From: Phoronis australis
Taxonomy: Eukaryota > Phoronida > Phoronidae
Direction of reading: 5' to 3'
Length of the DNA: 64,000 nucleotides
Assembly (NCBI GenBank): GCA_002633005.1
Contig: NMRA01000483.1
Location: forward strand, 210,460-274,459
Shown here: piece by piece, positions 1 to 14,700 of the stretch
Position numbering within the stretch: position 1 is the stretch's first letter
Layout of the letters: every line of letters begins with the position of its first letter
Notes under the pieces: generated by a model
The model's database searches: none
What the model saw: the letters and a program-made list of their open reading frames with translations, nothing else
What the model was told of the DNA's origin: nothing
Position numbers and translations under genes: made by a program

Positions 1-1714
1 GTAACGACCGGAGAATGGGCCAGCCAGGCTGTGTTTTCATGACTACGGATTTAGGGGAAGGGGGAGCCTAAAATAGTATTAGATCCCATTTTGAGTTCAG
101 GTGCGAATTGCTGACTAGCAGGCGCAACCAGGGCGGGTCTTGGGGGTGAATAAACAACGCTGAATCAGAACCCCGTTACCGTTTTTGTTTTTAGTCAACA
201 GGTCCGCAAACCCAAGAATTCATGACCCCTGCATCCCCAGAGTTTAAGCTGGGCGCGCGCATCTGCCGAAATGCTGCTTATTCCTGTGCCCTGCCCCCCT
301 AACTGAAAAACCTGGATCCGCCCCTGCTACGGGTTGAAACATTATATTTTTTTCCAAAAAGGACTGGGCCCTCAATCCCTCAAATTGGGGGCCCAATATC
401 GGCCCTATTCCCCTCTCAAACATATTGAAATATCACGCGAAATTCCCCCCACGAGGCATAAAAATTCCCCAAGTGAAAAATCTCTCTGAGTTCACATCAC
501 CTGTAACCACGCAGGTGACAATTTTTAAGAGCACAAAAGGCTACTTTAAATTGAGGCAGAGCCTATGAGAGCTTGCAACAGGGCGGGGGTGCTATTGATG
601 GTGATCGGGAGGTAGATCGTTCCCGCCCTCACTCGGCGAAAAAATCGCCTCTCAGTTGGCACTGGCACTGTTCTCCTCGGATGAAAGATGCCTCTGCAGA
701 AACACGATAACTATGATTGCATTGTCCAGTTAACTGAAATTGAGTTCTAAAACGATGTTATGTTTTGGACGAACGAATTGGGTGTTTTAATTTTAAAATT
801 CAACTTGGTCCAGATTGATTTTTGAAATCTAACTCATGAAATAGACGTAAGAATTATTACAACCAAGAAAGCATTGATGGTCAAATAATTTTTATTTTCA
901 ATTACGAGCCTGGTTTTTTATTTTAATAAAAATATATTTAATAACATCAATTATTCTTTCAGACCAATGACAAATCAACTGTTAGTCCCAGTGAGTGCAT
1001 AGGATCAGGCTATGCTTGATGTTAATATTCTTGATCAACAAATTAAACCATATGTGACTAATTGCACATGACAGACACCACTGTCGAATATGTCTTCAAC
1101 TCGTCAACAATACGAGCAGATGACCTGGTCCGCGTAGAAAGTATTTTGATCAACAATTTACAAGAAAAAACGTAACCCTGCATTCAGCATAATACCTAAT
1201 CCGTAACACTACGATCGCCGCAATTTGGTCATATTTACTTTTCATGTTTCGAACCTAGTTTTCCGAAAAAAATTAAACCCTTTCGTCAGACAACTCTTTG
1301 GCGCCTTAACTTGTTCTCTAATGTAATTTTCTACGTCTCTGTGGTTAATTGTCGACACATCATTAAAATTTAATATCCAGGTTGGACTCGAAAGACCGGC
1401 TATTTAACTCACGCAATGTCTACTTTCGCTTTGTTTATCGCAGTGAGCCTCGCTTTGGATCTTAATGGCCGCCGCGTGAATAGGGTCTATGCCCACGCAA
1501 CAAAGGCGCACTGAGACGCAACAAATACATTTAGCATTAGAATAAAATTAAGCATAGCAATAAAGTTAACGTACGTCCCGTCACATTCATATTTCTGATA
1601 CTGTAGAATCGCTATTTTATAAAAACTAATTGTTGCATCATAGAATAGCAGATTTTTCTTTGACATATAGTACTAAACCTTTGCAAACTCGATAATTCAA
1701 AACTAAGAACTTAC
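1..1714. other. HTT intron sequence at the left edge
   Basis: No exon, RNA gene or named repeat was recognised. The first 660 bp have more G and C and contain odd homopolymer patches; the rest is AT-rich. Confidence 0.5.
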
Positions 1715-1848
1715 CAGCAAACAGATTGGCTGCCAGAAGTAAGGCATCCCGGTGTGTGTTCAGGTCAAGGGTCACACTAGAGGACGTCAGCAACGACAGC
1801 ACCAGTGGAAGGGACCCTCCGCCTAATCCCATGCTGAGGTCATCAAGA
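1715..1848 (-). CDS. HTT: HTT exon 18 (last exon recognised)
   Basis: Residues 898-943, [20 protein letters not shown] then [13 protein letters not shown], against human [29 protein letters not shown]. The acceptor CTCAG at 1849-1850 is the one that keeps phase and frame. Donor GTAAGT, phase 1. The next exon was not found down to position 1. Confidence 0.93.
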
Positions 1849-4800
1849 CTGAGTGAGTTGAAGTTATAGCCTGAAATACTACAGAACAGTCCAACCACGT
1901 GACAAATGTACCACTTTGACACAGTTTTGTCCATTACATTTCATTCAACACAAATTACTTTCAAGCAGTAAGAATGTTTTTAATGTGCAAGGTCACTTTG
2001 GATTAAACCAAAGGGGTTTCAATCCTACATGAAACAGACATTTGCTAACCACTGGTTTTATTAGTTTTTATTGCAGCAAATACGAATGTTTTCAATATTT
2101 TCAGGATCATATTAGAATGTTTGTAAAACAGTACACAGACATAAACTATATAATTAGCACTAAAAATGCACCACATGGGACCGCACCTGTTCTTGCTAGG
2201 TGTGGAGGGCAGAGACTCTTTACTGGCCACAGGTGTACATGGTGAGCAGCACCAGGCACCAGCAAACTGTGTCACAGGGTAGGCTTCAGACACAGTGAAC
2301 AGGGCGTGGCAGCAACCAGACTGAAGGAAAAGAATGTTACATCAATCAATACAGCTCAAGACGGCCAGAAATTGGACTAATTTTGTAACACGAGCTACAA
2401 CAAAGTTTTGATACACCCCCTGTGTGCATTGTATATCGCACAGATACAAGAGATGATCATTGTTTTGAACATTCCCACTAAACAGAGCAATGCTAGTAAA
2501 CTCAATAGCCTCTAGGGGGTGCAAAGCAGGTCACAAAATGTTCTCCTCAGTAAGAACACACTTGCCACCTTTTATTATGACTCTTCAAGAAGTTAGGTGG
2601 TATACAATGAGACAAACCCATCCAAAAGTGGAAAGGTGTTGTCACCATATTTCATGAAAGTTCATCAAGGAACTCTGAAGATAGTGACGAAAACGTAAAA
2701 AAATAAGATTGCCACTAGGGGGCACAACGGTTATCCTCATTTATTGTCAAACTCCTACTCAAATTTAGGAAAGATTGTTCTCTTTTTTCCATATCCTGCA
2801 AATGGTTTAAGAGACACAGCCGCAGACAAGAAAAAAATGCCACTAGTGGAAGACACAGTAGTCGATGCCACCTATTTGCCAAATTTTATGAAAATCCGTT
2901 AAGGAATTCCGAAGATAAAGAAGAAAACAAAAATTAGAGTTGAAATTAGGAGGCATAGTGGCAGTCAGATTTGTGCGAAAGACGTCGTCGTCTGTTGCCA
3001 CTGTCAGAAAAAACACTCATTAAAATTAACATAAAGTTCCTGTAAGGGGATCGTGAGATACAGTCAGACACAATATACAAAACCGCCACTAGGTGCCAGA
3101 GCAGTCGAAGCTGTCCAAAAATCATCATCAGCCATCCTCTTCCCAGTAGGAACACATATACTGATTTTCATAACCATATTTAACGTGGTCTAGCCGATAA
3201 AGAGGTGGACACCAAAGACTCAAAAAAGGTAAAAACAGCCACTAGGTTACACAGAATACCTGGAAGCCAACCAAAACGAAAAGACAGTGTTATCTCCTTA
3301 ATAGACATCTATCCAATTTCACAAAAGTCCGTAAAGCAACTCCAAAAATACAGAGAAGCAAACATAAAAACTATAATTGCCACTTGGGGGCACACTAGTA
3401 TTCCGATATATCCAAAATTCCCTCATGTCATTCCATTCATGACAGAAACATGTCATGTTAACAAACATCCATCACAGGTTTTGGCGATACAGCGACAGAC
3501 ACTGGACAGATGACAGACATACAGACGGACAGCCGGGGATGATGGCATAATGTACCCAATAAATTTTTCTTTGAAAAAATAAAAAAACCTCTACAAATCG
3601 GATCTAGAGAACTTAAAGTTGAGTCACTGTGATAAACTATTCAGAAATACAGGACATCCACAAAACAATGCATAACAATACTGTAAGACATGAAAACACA
3701 AGAAGATGGTTTTAATGAGAATGAACAAGACATGACAATGCTATTGGAGACATCATTTATGAATAATTATACCCAGCGCATGGATTAACCAACTTAAATA
3801 TCGCAAAAGTTTGACAATGAGGCTAAAGATGAAGAACACAGACACAGTCAAAGGTATACACAGGAAGAAATTGGACGTAATTCCACTGTCAAAGAACGGA
3901 GTGTTGCAGTAAGCAACTACCAGCGAACAAATTGTTTGCTGTTGGCTTCTTTTAGAAGATCACATGCCAGATTTCCAATGCATTTTGTGAATTTCAATAA
4001 ATACTTTATGCCACATACGTCTTGATAATACCCTACAATAACCGTGTCACCTGTCTGTGCAACAACCCAAAAGGTTATTGTACAGTCATGTGACACAGTT
4101 ATTGTATGGGAAAGAGAATAGGGTCAGCAAAAATGTGGACTATTCTCTACCATGTGGACAATGGTATACACATTCTAAATAAATATAAGTGATGTCAGGT
4201 TTGGTGGCTGTGCTGTGCAGCAACCTCGGCTAAATCACATCCCCCATATTGTGTAGCTTAACATAATTATAACCAGAGATAAATGATGACTGCAATGCAG
4301 TCCAATGTAGACCTATAAAACAGTTACTTAATGTTACTCGAGGAGACAGTGTGTTAACTAGTAGTTTAATACATGTCGTAATGTGGTTTTGAAAAGATAA
4401 CAGAAAAATACTACCATTCCATGTCACCCAAATAAAATTTAACTGGACAATATCTAAAATGTCTAACCGTTAAATGCTTTGATGTTGATCGCGTGAGCTT
4501 ATTGACAAGTAGTGCCACTACACGGGATAAGTTGAGTTCTGTAGATTGCTTGTAGAACCATGGGTCATCACTGTGGTATGGCCAGACGAGGCCATGTATG
4601 AGAGGGGGAGCTGGCTGCGACCATTCATGAATGATTGGCCGGAGGAATGATTCTGTCAACTCTTTGGCAACTGCAGTGACAGGGTCCTGGTTGTCAGCAA
4701 TATAGAAGAGATTGGGTACCAGGCTACAAAGATAAGTATGTTACCTTTAAGTGAAACCAACATATAAATAATTAAGAAAATCTTATGAAAGCAACATAGT

Positions 4801-7800
4801 CTCACAGTCCATTTACTCAACTACATCGTACCAAACAGCAAACATGGAAGTCTCAATTGCCACAGCATTTTTGGTGCTTTTTACATTGACTGTTACATCA
4901 ACTTTGCTTTTGTCAAGCATGCACAACACAACATTTGTCAGTGATTACAAAACAATTTGTGAAACAAGAGTATTGATTTGCTCCCATCGCTGCAATGCAA
5001 ACCGAAGGCGTCTAAAAGCATGTCACAAAAATGGCCATTAGCAGTAGAAGTGGTAGTTCGATCTGTCTACCTACTTGTTGATAGGAATTCGCTTGCTAAA
5101 CTTCCAAAATATCTTATAAGGGGGTTTAGGAGATACATGCACAGACTGGTACAAAAATGTCACAGAGGGACACCACAGTAGTTGCACCCACCTTAAAATC
5201 CACATCTGTAGAAACACATCTACCAATTTTCATAATGATCCTCTCAGTGGTTTGCAGTATACAGAGATAGACAACTCAAAAGTAATAAAAATGGCCAATA
5301 GGTGGAGCAGAATGTGTCAATGTATCCCAAAATGATAAAAACTTATTAGCCAAATTTTATGAAAAACCATCAAATGGATGAACACAGACTTAAGATACAG
5401 AGGCAAACGTAAATAAACTAAAATTGCCACTAGGGGGCACAGCATAAGTCAGACCGGTCCCAAATTTGTCGCCGTCTGTCATCAGCTTCATAGGAACAAA
5501 TCTACCAAACCTTAATATTCAGCAAGGGGTTTAGGAGATATAGCAGTGGATGCCGGATGGCCAGACACAGATTACGCCAATTTGTGGGCACATAATATGT
5601 GGCTGGAACCACCACTTGCTGCAGCAGTATGCACCCATATTATAAAGTCTTACTAGTAGGTGTTAAAATAAGACAAATCCAACAAAATGTAATGGATAGA
5701 AAATATCTGTCATGCCATCTCATAACCTACAAGCAACACACTGGCAAGCGTTAGTATTTCAATAAAATTTGAATAAATGCGGCACTTAAAACATCCAAGC
5801 CATCATAACAGACAATTTCCTTCTTGCATGATCTTACAGTGCTTAAGATTACGCGGTAGTGTCTTAGATTATGCATCGGAGCTCGAAGGAAGCACAAAAA
5901 GAGTGAAACAATAGCTTGTTTACTGAAGCTAGCTTTCACAAGCGTAACTTTTTAGGACACAGACGGTTCGATCAGTTGAGCTTCGCCAGAGTTTTGCCAT
6001 GTAGAGAATGAAATGCTTTGAGGAGAGGATAATGATGGATTACATATAAGAAGTTAAAAAACAAAATGTTGATAGTTCTCAATATTGCAATATATCACAT
6101 TTCTGTTTGGGACAAAATGGGAAAGTCCCTGAAGTTTTTAAATGGGAAGCGCCTATATGTTGTTGAATAAAAAGGACCACCACTTGATGTAGCATAAAAT
6201 GACTACTCGTCTCGCATATTGTCATAGAATTCTCAAAACGTCACAAATTTCAGGAAAGTAATTTTTGTCACAGGGAACCCATTCTCTGACATGAGTAATT
6301 CATCCATCAAAGGCAACATGATATAGTTCCATGTGTTACTCAGTGACATGGAGCTTTTTTCAATCAGATTCTTTTAATCAAGTTTTCCTCTATAGTGTAC
6401 TCCAGCTCGGGCAGTTGTGCCTATTTGAGAGTCTGTCAAGACTTCACGTATTTTAATCCAATTACTGATCACTTTAAGCCAGTCATTGAATATTTTAAAA
6501 TAATCTAGACTTATTTATTAATTTCTCATAACTATGAACATGTTCATCATTCTCACTATTAAACAACAATTTTAATTAACGCACATCAGTAACAATTTGC
6601 AGTGCATTAGAAGGGTAAATCAGTGCAAATGTCAGTATAGTAATTTCAAAACACTACTTCTAGGGTTTTCCAAGTTAGTGGATCTGTCAACTTTGGTGCA
6701 CAGGAGTAAGGCACCATTTCAGTTACAGGTATTAAATAATCCACAAAGCCATCCAGATTTCATATGAAACGTCATCAAAAAGAAGCTTAAACTTTGACAC
6801 TTTGACTCAGTTAGGCATGTAATTAATAGAAAATTAAGTATCCAATTTTGGACTAAAAAATGGCATATCTGATTTAAAGCAGCATTAAACAAATATCTTA
6901 TCAAGTTCTACAAATACCATGATAAGACTATGTTTTGACAAACTTAAGGCATTCACAACACAATGTTAAAAACTTTGAAAAATGAAAAGCGCAAGATAAA
7001 TTTTGGCAATTACATTTTTAAGTTGGTTACTTTAACGATAGTACATGTACCAAACTTCAGTTTCACAATACGTCATTTCATGCGCTTCTTATTCTTAGAT
7101 GCAGCTTTCATTTCATTCAACACTGTTCAGTATCAGGTGAATTATTGCATCTGTCCAAACTCAGCCACTTTGCCACAATTGTTTTACCTAACTTCTAATT
7201 CCACCTTTAGGGATTTGATAATGCCCTATAAGTGGTCCAATGATGCAAAGATCTCCTGTCAGCATCCAAAGTGCTTCAATTTCAAATCAAAAACACCAAA
7301 AAAACAACATCACCAGTTGATCAGACTTCAAATTTTGAACACCCGCAAACACTACCTGACGATACGTTAATTAGCTTAATATTGAGTTACAACCATTTAT
7401 TGGTCGAAACATTTATTTAAAAAGTTGAAATCACCAATTTCATATCAGAAACATTGAAAAAAAACCCTACCAATTGATCAGCTGACACAGAACCTCAGCA
7501 GAAAACAGCTGACATGTAAATTAGATGATCTCAACTGATGAGCATTCATCGGTCGTTCTACATTACAACCAAAGGGACAACAAACTACAGCGTTAATCGT
7601 CTTCCATAATTGTGAAAAGTTGTCACAGTGCTGTTAGTTTTCCCGTGTCTCATAGTAAACTAAAAAATGAAGAAACTTTCAATTAGAACTCGCTTTTCAT
7701 CTTTTTTCTCCTCCTTGGATTATCAAATTTACAATTAAGGTGTGCAGTGCCATAAAGGAAAATTTAATGATAATTATGTTGCTACTTGTCAAACAAGGTG

Positions 7801-8632
7801 AATGATGGTTTTAAGCACGTTTATTAATATTTAGAATAGAAACAACCAATCCCAGCAATAGTCATCCTCCATTGTGTTTAGTGTGAAAGTCATCAGATAT
7901 TGCTTCTTGGTTTCCTATGGTTTATGGTATATTATCCCATACGCGTTGAATGAAATAAAGTTTTCCATATTCACCTCCCGCACTACTTCAACAGTGATCT
8001 CTTCCAGGTTTAATGATTCTGACAATGTAGTCACCTTTTGAAACAATGTAAAAGGTGGTTCTAAGCACTTCAGACAAGACCTTTGAAAAATTTTTAATGT
8101 TTATTATGAAAAATACAATGTACAATAAGAAATCCCCAAGAAAGCATTCATATCTTGGTGACATCAATACTCTAGCTAAAGGCATTAATAGTAGCCGAAT
8201 GGAGAAATGATCAATTAAGATTGCTAAGACTTAGTGTAAATGGAACCTTGTTTTCAACAAAACATGGCACTAAGCACACATAGTTCATTATTATCATGAC
8301 GCTACCACCTTCAGTAAATTCATAACACAGTTACAACAACAAAGTAACTGACTTGTACTGTGTTAATAATGCAAATAATTGCACATTAAAAATAATGAAA
8401 GGTAAGGCATTTCACTTGAAGCCAATAAACATCTAATACACTCAGCTGTAATTTAGGAACATGTTATAGTCACCTGACAATGGCTGAAGCTGCAGCATGT
8501 CTCACCCTGTAATCATCATCACCAAGGAGACCAAACACCACGGTATCCATGATACAAGACTGGATGCTATGCTGTATGAAAAAGGGTACTAAAGTTTTAC
8601 CAAGTATCCATCTGTCAAATGTGTGGTACTAC

Positions 8633-8716
<84 letters not shown>

Positions 8717-11700
8717 TAATAAACCCTAACTAATTGAACAGCAGCAGTTTGATGTAAAAACCACAAACTCTAGCATGTTCACCTTCATTAGTTGCAGTTT
8801 GGAACTGTCTCTAAATTTGAGAGTCTCTAAAATTTAGGACACAGAAATTCAAACAGAATCAAATTTTCATGATTCGGAAGATTGGGACACGCTAAATTTT
8901 GGCATGCATCATGTTCCTCAAATTTCGGACACTGCATTTTTTGTATCTTCAACAGTCTGAAAATAGACTTGACAGTTCATAAAATCATACAAAAAGCTGC
9001 CAAGTTGAACGCAACCTTTTGATGCATCCTCATAAGGTGTATCAAGGACGAGAATGATCGTTTATCAATTATCGCAATTCTTGAATTTGGGACAGCCAAT
9101 ATTGTCTATTTCTAAAATTTGGTACAAGTTCTGACCCTGAGCAAGAATGCTTAAATTCAGTCTTGGGTAGAAGTTAAAACTGCAACTTCACTTTGTAGTA
9201 AACAAGTGGTTTAACAGCGATGTGGCGACATGTTGTTACTTGAGAATGGCAGAAAGTGCCAGGTCAACAACTACCAGTAAAACAATTTGTGACTATTTTC
9301 ATTGTTTAAATATTCATCATTCTTACTACCTAATATGAGCATTTCAATTTCAACTCTTCCTATTTAAAAAGACAAGACCAACACAGAACATTCACAGACA
9401 CCAACCGTAAGCAATGTCAATGACAAAATGCTAGTTTCTTCAAGCATTTCACCCACCAGAGTGAGCAACAATGTTTAGTAAACTTAAAATTAAGTCTACA
9501 GGTTGCAGTGCTGGTCATCCAGTAATTGGATGCACTGCAGTAGATGAATACACCAAACAACTGACACCACACATGCTCAACTTATAAAAATCATTTACAA
9601 CTGTCAACAAATCTTCAATGGATTTGACAGATAGAGAGGTAGTGCTTAAAGTGAATACAAAAGAAATGACATTGTCACTAGGAGGCACTGCACACATCAC
9701 AACTGTCTAAAAATGGGCCAGTGCTGCTTTATTTGCCTAGCATAAAATCTCACTTGCAAACTTTCATGACCATTCTTCAACGAACATTGTAGATACTAAG
9801 AAAACAGAAAAAATATGGGGCATATCAGTCGCCAAAATTGTCCGAAAGTCAAACTCAGTCAGTTCCCAGCAATAGAAACACCAGTGAGTGTTAACATTTA
9901 GTAAAAATTCTAGAAACTAGTTGGAAGAAAGAAAGAAAGAGCGATGCCACTGAAAATACTAAAATTGCCAATATGGGGCGCACAGTATTTCAGAGCCAAG
10001 GTTCTCCATAAGGTTATTAACCTTGCATGTCAAATTCAAAAGGGCTATTATGTGAGAAGGACACCCATGGTATACAACTACCTTGCAAAATTCTTAGCCA
10101 CAAAGTGGATTAAATACCTTCTCCAAGCCCAAAATGACAACCTCAGTTCTGTAAAAAAAGGTAACGGGTAAAGCTCAAGTTACACCAACACAGCTCCAGA
10201 GGCAGCTCTAACACAGTGACAAGTGTGACCCCTACTTACAATTGAAAACATCAAAGTCAGATCTCCATTAACTCACCCCACTGTAGCAATGGAATTTGTG
10301 GTCACTCTTGGCAGCCACAGTCTCTAGGTAAGATATTAGCCTCATGTCCAGTTGACCCATCAGTTCTAGTAGCTCAACCTGGACAAAGGATTAAAATTAA
10401 ATTTTGATTATTATTTGACCACAAGTAAAGCAGATAATTTGACAGTCTGTGAGCAAAAATAAAATAATCGAAGCTAACTTTACGGTATACACTCAGGAGA
10501 ATAAAAACAGTCACAATGATGTGATGAGAAAGTTAATGTTGGTGTCATCAAACTTCTCAACAGATGTCAACATCAACAAGAGCAACGCGGAGCATTGAAA
10601 TGCACCCACGAATGCATCGCAAACGGTGTGCTTTTAGGGTTGTTTATTGGTCATAAAAATGGCCACTAGATAGCGCAAAAACGTACAATCCATCAGAAAA
10701 TGGGAACACATCATAGCTTCTTTAACAGAAAGCTATTCGATAAGTTTCCTAGAAATATGTCATGGAACTTCAAAGAAACAAAGGAAAACAGAGTAAAATG
10801 AAAACTGCCACTAGGGGGCACAGTGTTCATTGGATCCGCCTGAAAGTCGTCATTGTCTGTTGTTAGCGTCATATAAATACACTTACAAAATTAAATAATA
10901 AAGACCCAGCAGTGGGTTTAGGAGAAACGGCTATGGGTACAAAACAAAACAAAACTACCGTGAGTGGAGACACCACAATAGTCAAAGTCCTCATCCTCAA
11001 CCATCCTCTTCACACAGAGAACATAAACGCCAATTTTCAAAACCATCCTTAGAATGATTTGGTTAATAGAGGGGTGAACGCCAAAAAACAGACTCGAAAA
11101 CAGCAAAAATGGCCACTAAGTGACGCAAAATACCTTGGTTCCATCCAAAAACGGAAGGATAGCGTCAACTCACTAACAGATGCCTGTATTCAAAATTTTA
11201 TGAAAATCCGTTGAGAGCCCTTGAAGATACAGAAGTAAACGTAAAATATAAAAATTGCCACCAGGGGGCACACCAGTAGTCAGATCCGTCCGACAGTCGT
11301 TGTTCTTTGTCAACATCATATAAATACACTTGTTAGATTTAGTAAAGGTCCTGCAGATGGTTTAAGAGATACAGCCATGGATGCAAAAAAGAAACTGCCA
11401 CTAGGAAGCGCCACAGCAGCTGAAGCCATCGGAAAATAGTCAGTCGTCCAATTCATAGTAAAAACATACATGCCAATTTTCACAATTATCCTGAAAGCGA
11501 TTGGGTTGATAGAGGGGTGGACGCCAAAAAACAGACTTGAAAACGGTAAAAATGGCCACTAGGTGGTGCAAACTAAGTCAAATCCATCTGAAAACGGAAA
11601 GATAGCGTCACCACACTAACAGAAAGCCTGTACAACAATTTTTTTGAAAATACGTTGATGACCTTTGAAGATACAGAAGTTAACGTAACAAAATAAAATT

Positions 11701-14700
11701 GCCACCAGGAGGCACATCAGAAGTCAAATCCGTCAGAAAGTTGTCATCTTCTTTTGCCAGCTTTTGGCTGGAGCGGAGAATAGACATTACGTCGGATGTT
11801 TTGTTTGAGTAGGCTTGTCAATGTACGGTCGAGATTAATAAAGGATTAACTCGAACAAGTCTTCAGTCTATCGTCACACCGAAAGCTATTAGCACTGGTC
11901 TGTGACAACCCACCCACACACGACGAAAAACGTAACATTTATCTGTTGATAATCCTTACAGTTGATTGTTCATATACTCAACTTTATCGCAGCACTAGCT
12001 TGCAGACAACTTGCACTTAGTGACAATGACATCCACCATTAACTCTTACGTCAGTTAAACCAATGCGAAAAATTAACTTTAATTTGAAATTCATAATTTA
12101 CTTCAGTGCTCCTGTATTTAGCAACTCACATCAAGCACATTCGATATCTTGTTTTTCAATTTCCACATGACGTTATCGTGCACATTACTATATTAATTCT
12201 TCACCTAGTAAGCAGACAATATGGCGGACACACGAAAGCCTAATTTTTGTAAAATATATCTATATGTATATGTATTATAATTATATGTGTATTTGGGTGG
12301 CAGACCTTCTTTTATGCATGTTTCACTGAAAAGTACGCTGTTCATGGGCTTAGATAGCTTGTTCAACAAACTTTCGTATTGTCTACATTCTTCAGATGGC
12401 AGTTGAAATTAGTAGATCACAGAGTGTAAGTGGCATCACAAACACAAATATAAATATATATGATCCTTCAAAGGATTATAAAAGAGAATCGGCCGCAGAC
12501 CCATAAAAATCCCCATTCGAGGGGGACCCATCCGGAAGTCAACGTCAGTCATGACCTTCTCATCAAGAACACATCAAAGATTTGGTAAATTTTCATAATG
12601 ATCCTTTGAGTGGTATGGCAGATAGAGAGGCAGACACCAGGAAACGGACACAAAAAAACAGAATGGCATCATCGCCTCTGTACTGCAATCCTATTTACTG
12701 ATTTTCATGAAAATCCAACAAGGAACTCTACAGAGGCAAACATAATAAACTAAAATTGCCACTAGGGGCACAGTGGTATTTGGGTTAGTCCAAAACTCAA
12801 TGTCCTCCATCATCGGTCCCATAACAACACAAATGCCAAATTTCAATAAGATCCTGCCATAGGTTTAGGAGATACAACCGGAGACACCGGACGCCCAGAC
12901 AGAGATGACGGTAATAAGCACCCAGATAAATGAATGTGGGCGCATAAAAAGGTAATAAAGGACTCAACTGATTTGCATATCACTACATGTTTGCTAACCA
13001 GAGTGATTAATGCATAGAAAAAAGTCTATACAGTGTAAACTTGCTTGAAAGCAAAATGTAACAGAGGCTACACACCTTGACTAGCCAATAAGAGTTGGTG
13101 TGTAGATGAGCAAGCTTCAGGAGAATATACAACCCATGCAAGCTGTGAATACTGTGTAGGACGGGATTGAGACATGTCTTTAGGTTTGCCAGGGTCATAC
13201 GAGTCGTCACAGAGTTCTCATCTAGCAGACCATCTAGGATGTGTTTCACCAGGTCTTCTACACTAATGAAAGCTATAAAAATAAAGCATAATTCACTTTG
13301 GCAGCCAGGAACCTTTCAATACCAGGAAGTTCAATCACTGAACGTGACTGTCAAGTTCTCCTGACCACACTTCCTCAGTTGCCAATCGATGTATTTATAC
13401 CAGTTCCAAAGCACTCTATAAAATTATTAAGAAAATGCTAATTGAGGAAATAAAAATGTAACATTGTAAACATGTTTAGGGTAAGGTACAGATTTGTTAC
13501 ATACCATTTTTTATGGCCCTAAGTGGATATTAAAAAAGTGCGGAACCGTTCCGCACACTTTGAGACTAAATAAGAGAAAAAATCGCCTTAAATTTACTAC
13601 TTAGACCACCATGTTGAGGAGCATTACTACTATGTGAGGCATCTGTTTTGTTAGGGGGTCCTGAGCAATGCAACAGTCAACAGTAATTTTACAATAAATA
13701 GAAATCTGCCATTGTGGGGACCATCTGGTACTGGGAGACTGAATAAGCTTAATCATTAGCTTGCTAATAGATCTGCTACTACTTGTGATTATTTATGCAA
13801 GCAATTACCACCTAACACCGTCAAATATCAGCATAAAATTAATGTCTAATGTTCTATGAACCAATCATTCACAAGGAAATGGCATAAAGTGGTACAGGTA
13901 ATGAGTGCAGTGCCGCAAGATTTTCTAGACACCGCATCAAGGGTAAATGTGGTGACAATGTTGCTATACGCCAAATGAAAACGGCATTATAGACACTTTA
14001 ACAAGAAGACAACAGAACACCTTGAGTTGGGGTGATCATGAACCTTAACAATTTACCTTCATAGCAATCCCCAGGTGGGAAGTAATTCTCCAGGTCAAAC
14101 TTTCCCTGAGTAATAACAAGGAAGGATCTTAAGAGGTGCGCAGCCAGCACAGCCGTTGACCCTTTCAGCTGGGGATCAGAGTGGCCACCATATAGAAGGA
14201 TGTCTCTCACCGCTTGGTTATCAACTAGAACAATCTCGACTGATTCAATTTCTGTCCACTTACGATGGTCAACAAAACAGAACATCAGGTATTTTATTCA
14301 TGCCATGACAACTGATCAATTTCTCACAACCTCAGGCCAATTCAGCAAATGCTGGACTTTGCCCACGGGGCAACAGATCAGACTGAGTTCAAGAATTAAC
14401 CTTTTCCATCAACTTCATAGAGCATGATTGTATTAGTACTGCGATCTATTGAGTCATACTAAAAAAAAGAGAGTCAACATGAATTTGAGCACTGGTTTGT
14501 TGCGGACAACTGAAAATAGGTTACAACAAAGAATTCCAAAAAATGTAATAAATTTCATGATAAAGAGCTAAATTCAAATTGATCACAGATAAAGCTCTGT
14601 ATGATCTGAGTTTAAGGTAATTCTTTACCTTCGTTACCTAGGATTAAATTTCTTCACTTTAGTCTAGGTACAATGCTACATATTTTTAAAAATTTTGATG

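Noticed and set aside
600-720. Minus-strand stretch with SSEENSASAN, considered as the next HTT exon
   Set aside because: Phase does not fit exon 18, no proper donor follows, and similarity to the human Glu-rich stretch is too weak.
4844-5041. Plus-strand frame with a hydrophobic N-terminus, possible secreted peptide
   Set aside because: Lies in an HTT intron and runs into decayed repeat; no similarity or splice evidence.
6963-7370. Plus-strand frame of 135 codons inside an HTT intron
   Set aside because: AT-rich, low-complexity composition, no domain, no splice context.
8632-8718. Regular short repeat that might suggest an array of spacers
   Set aside because: It is a plain AAT trinucleotide microsatellite with no spacers.
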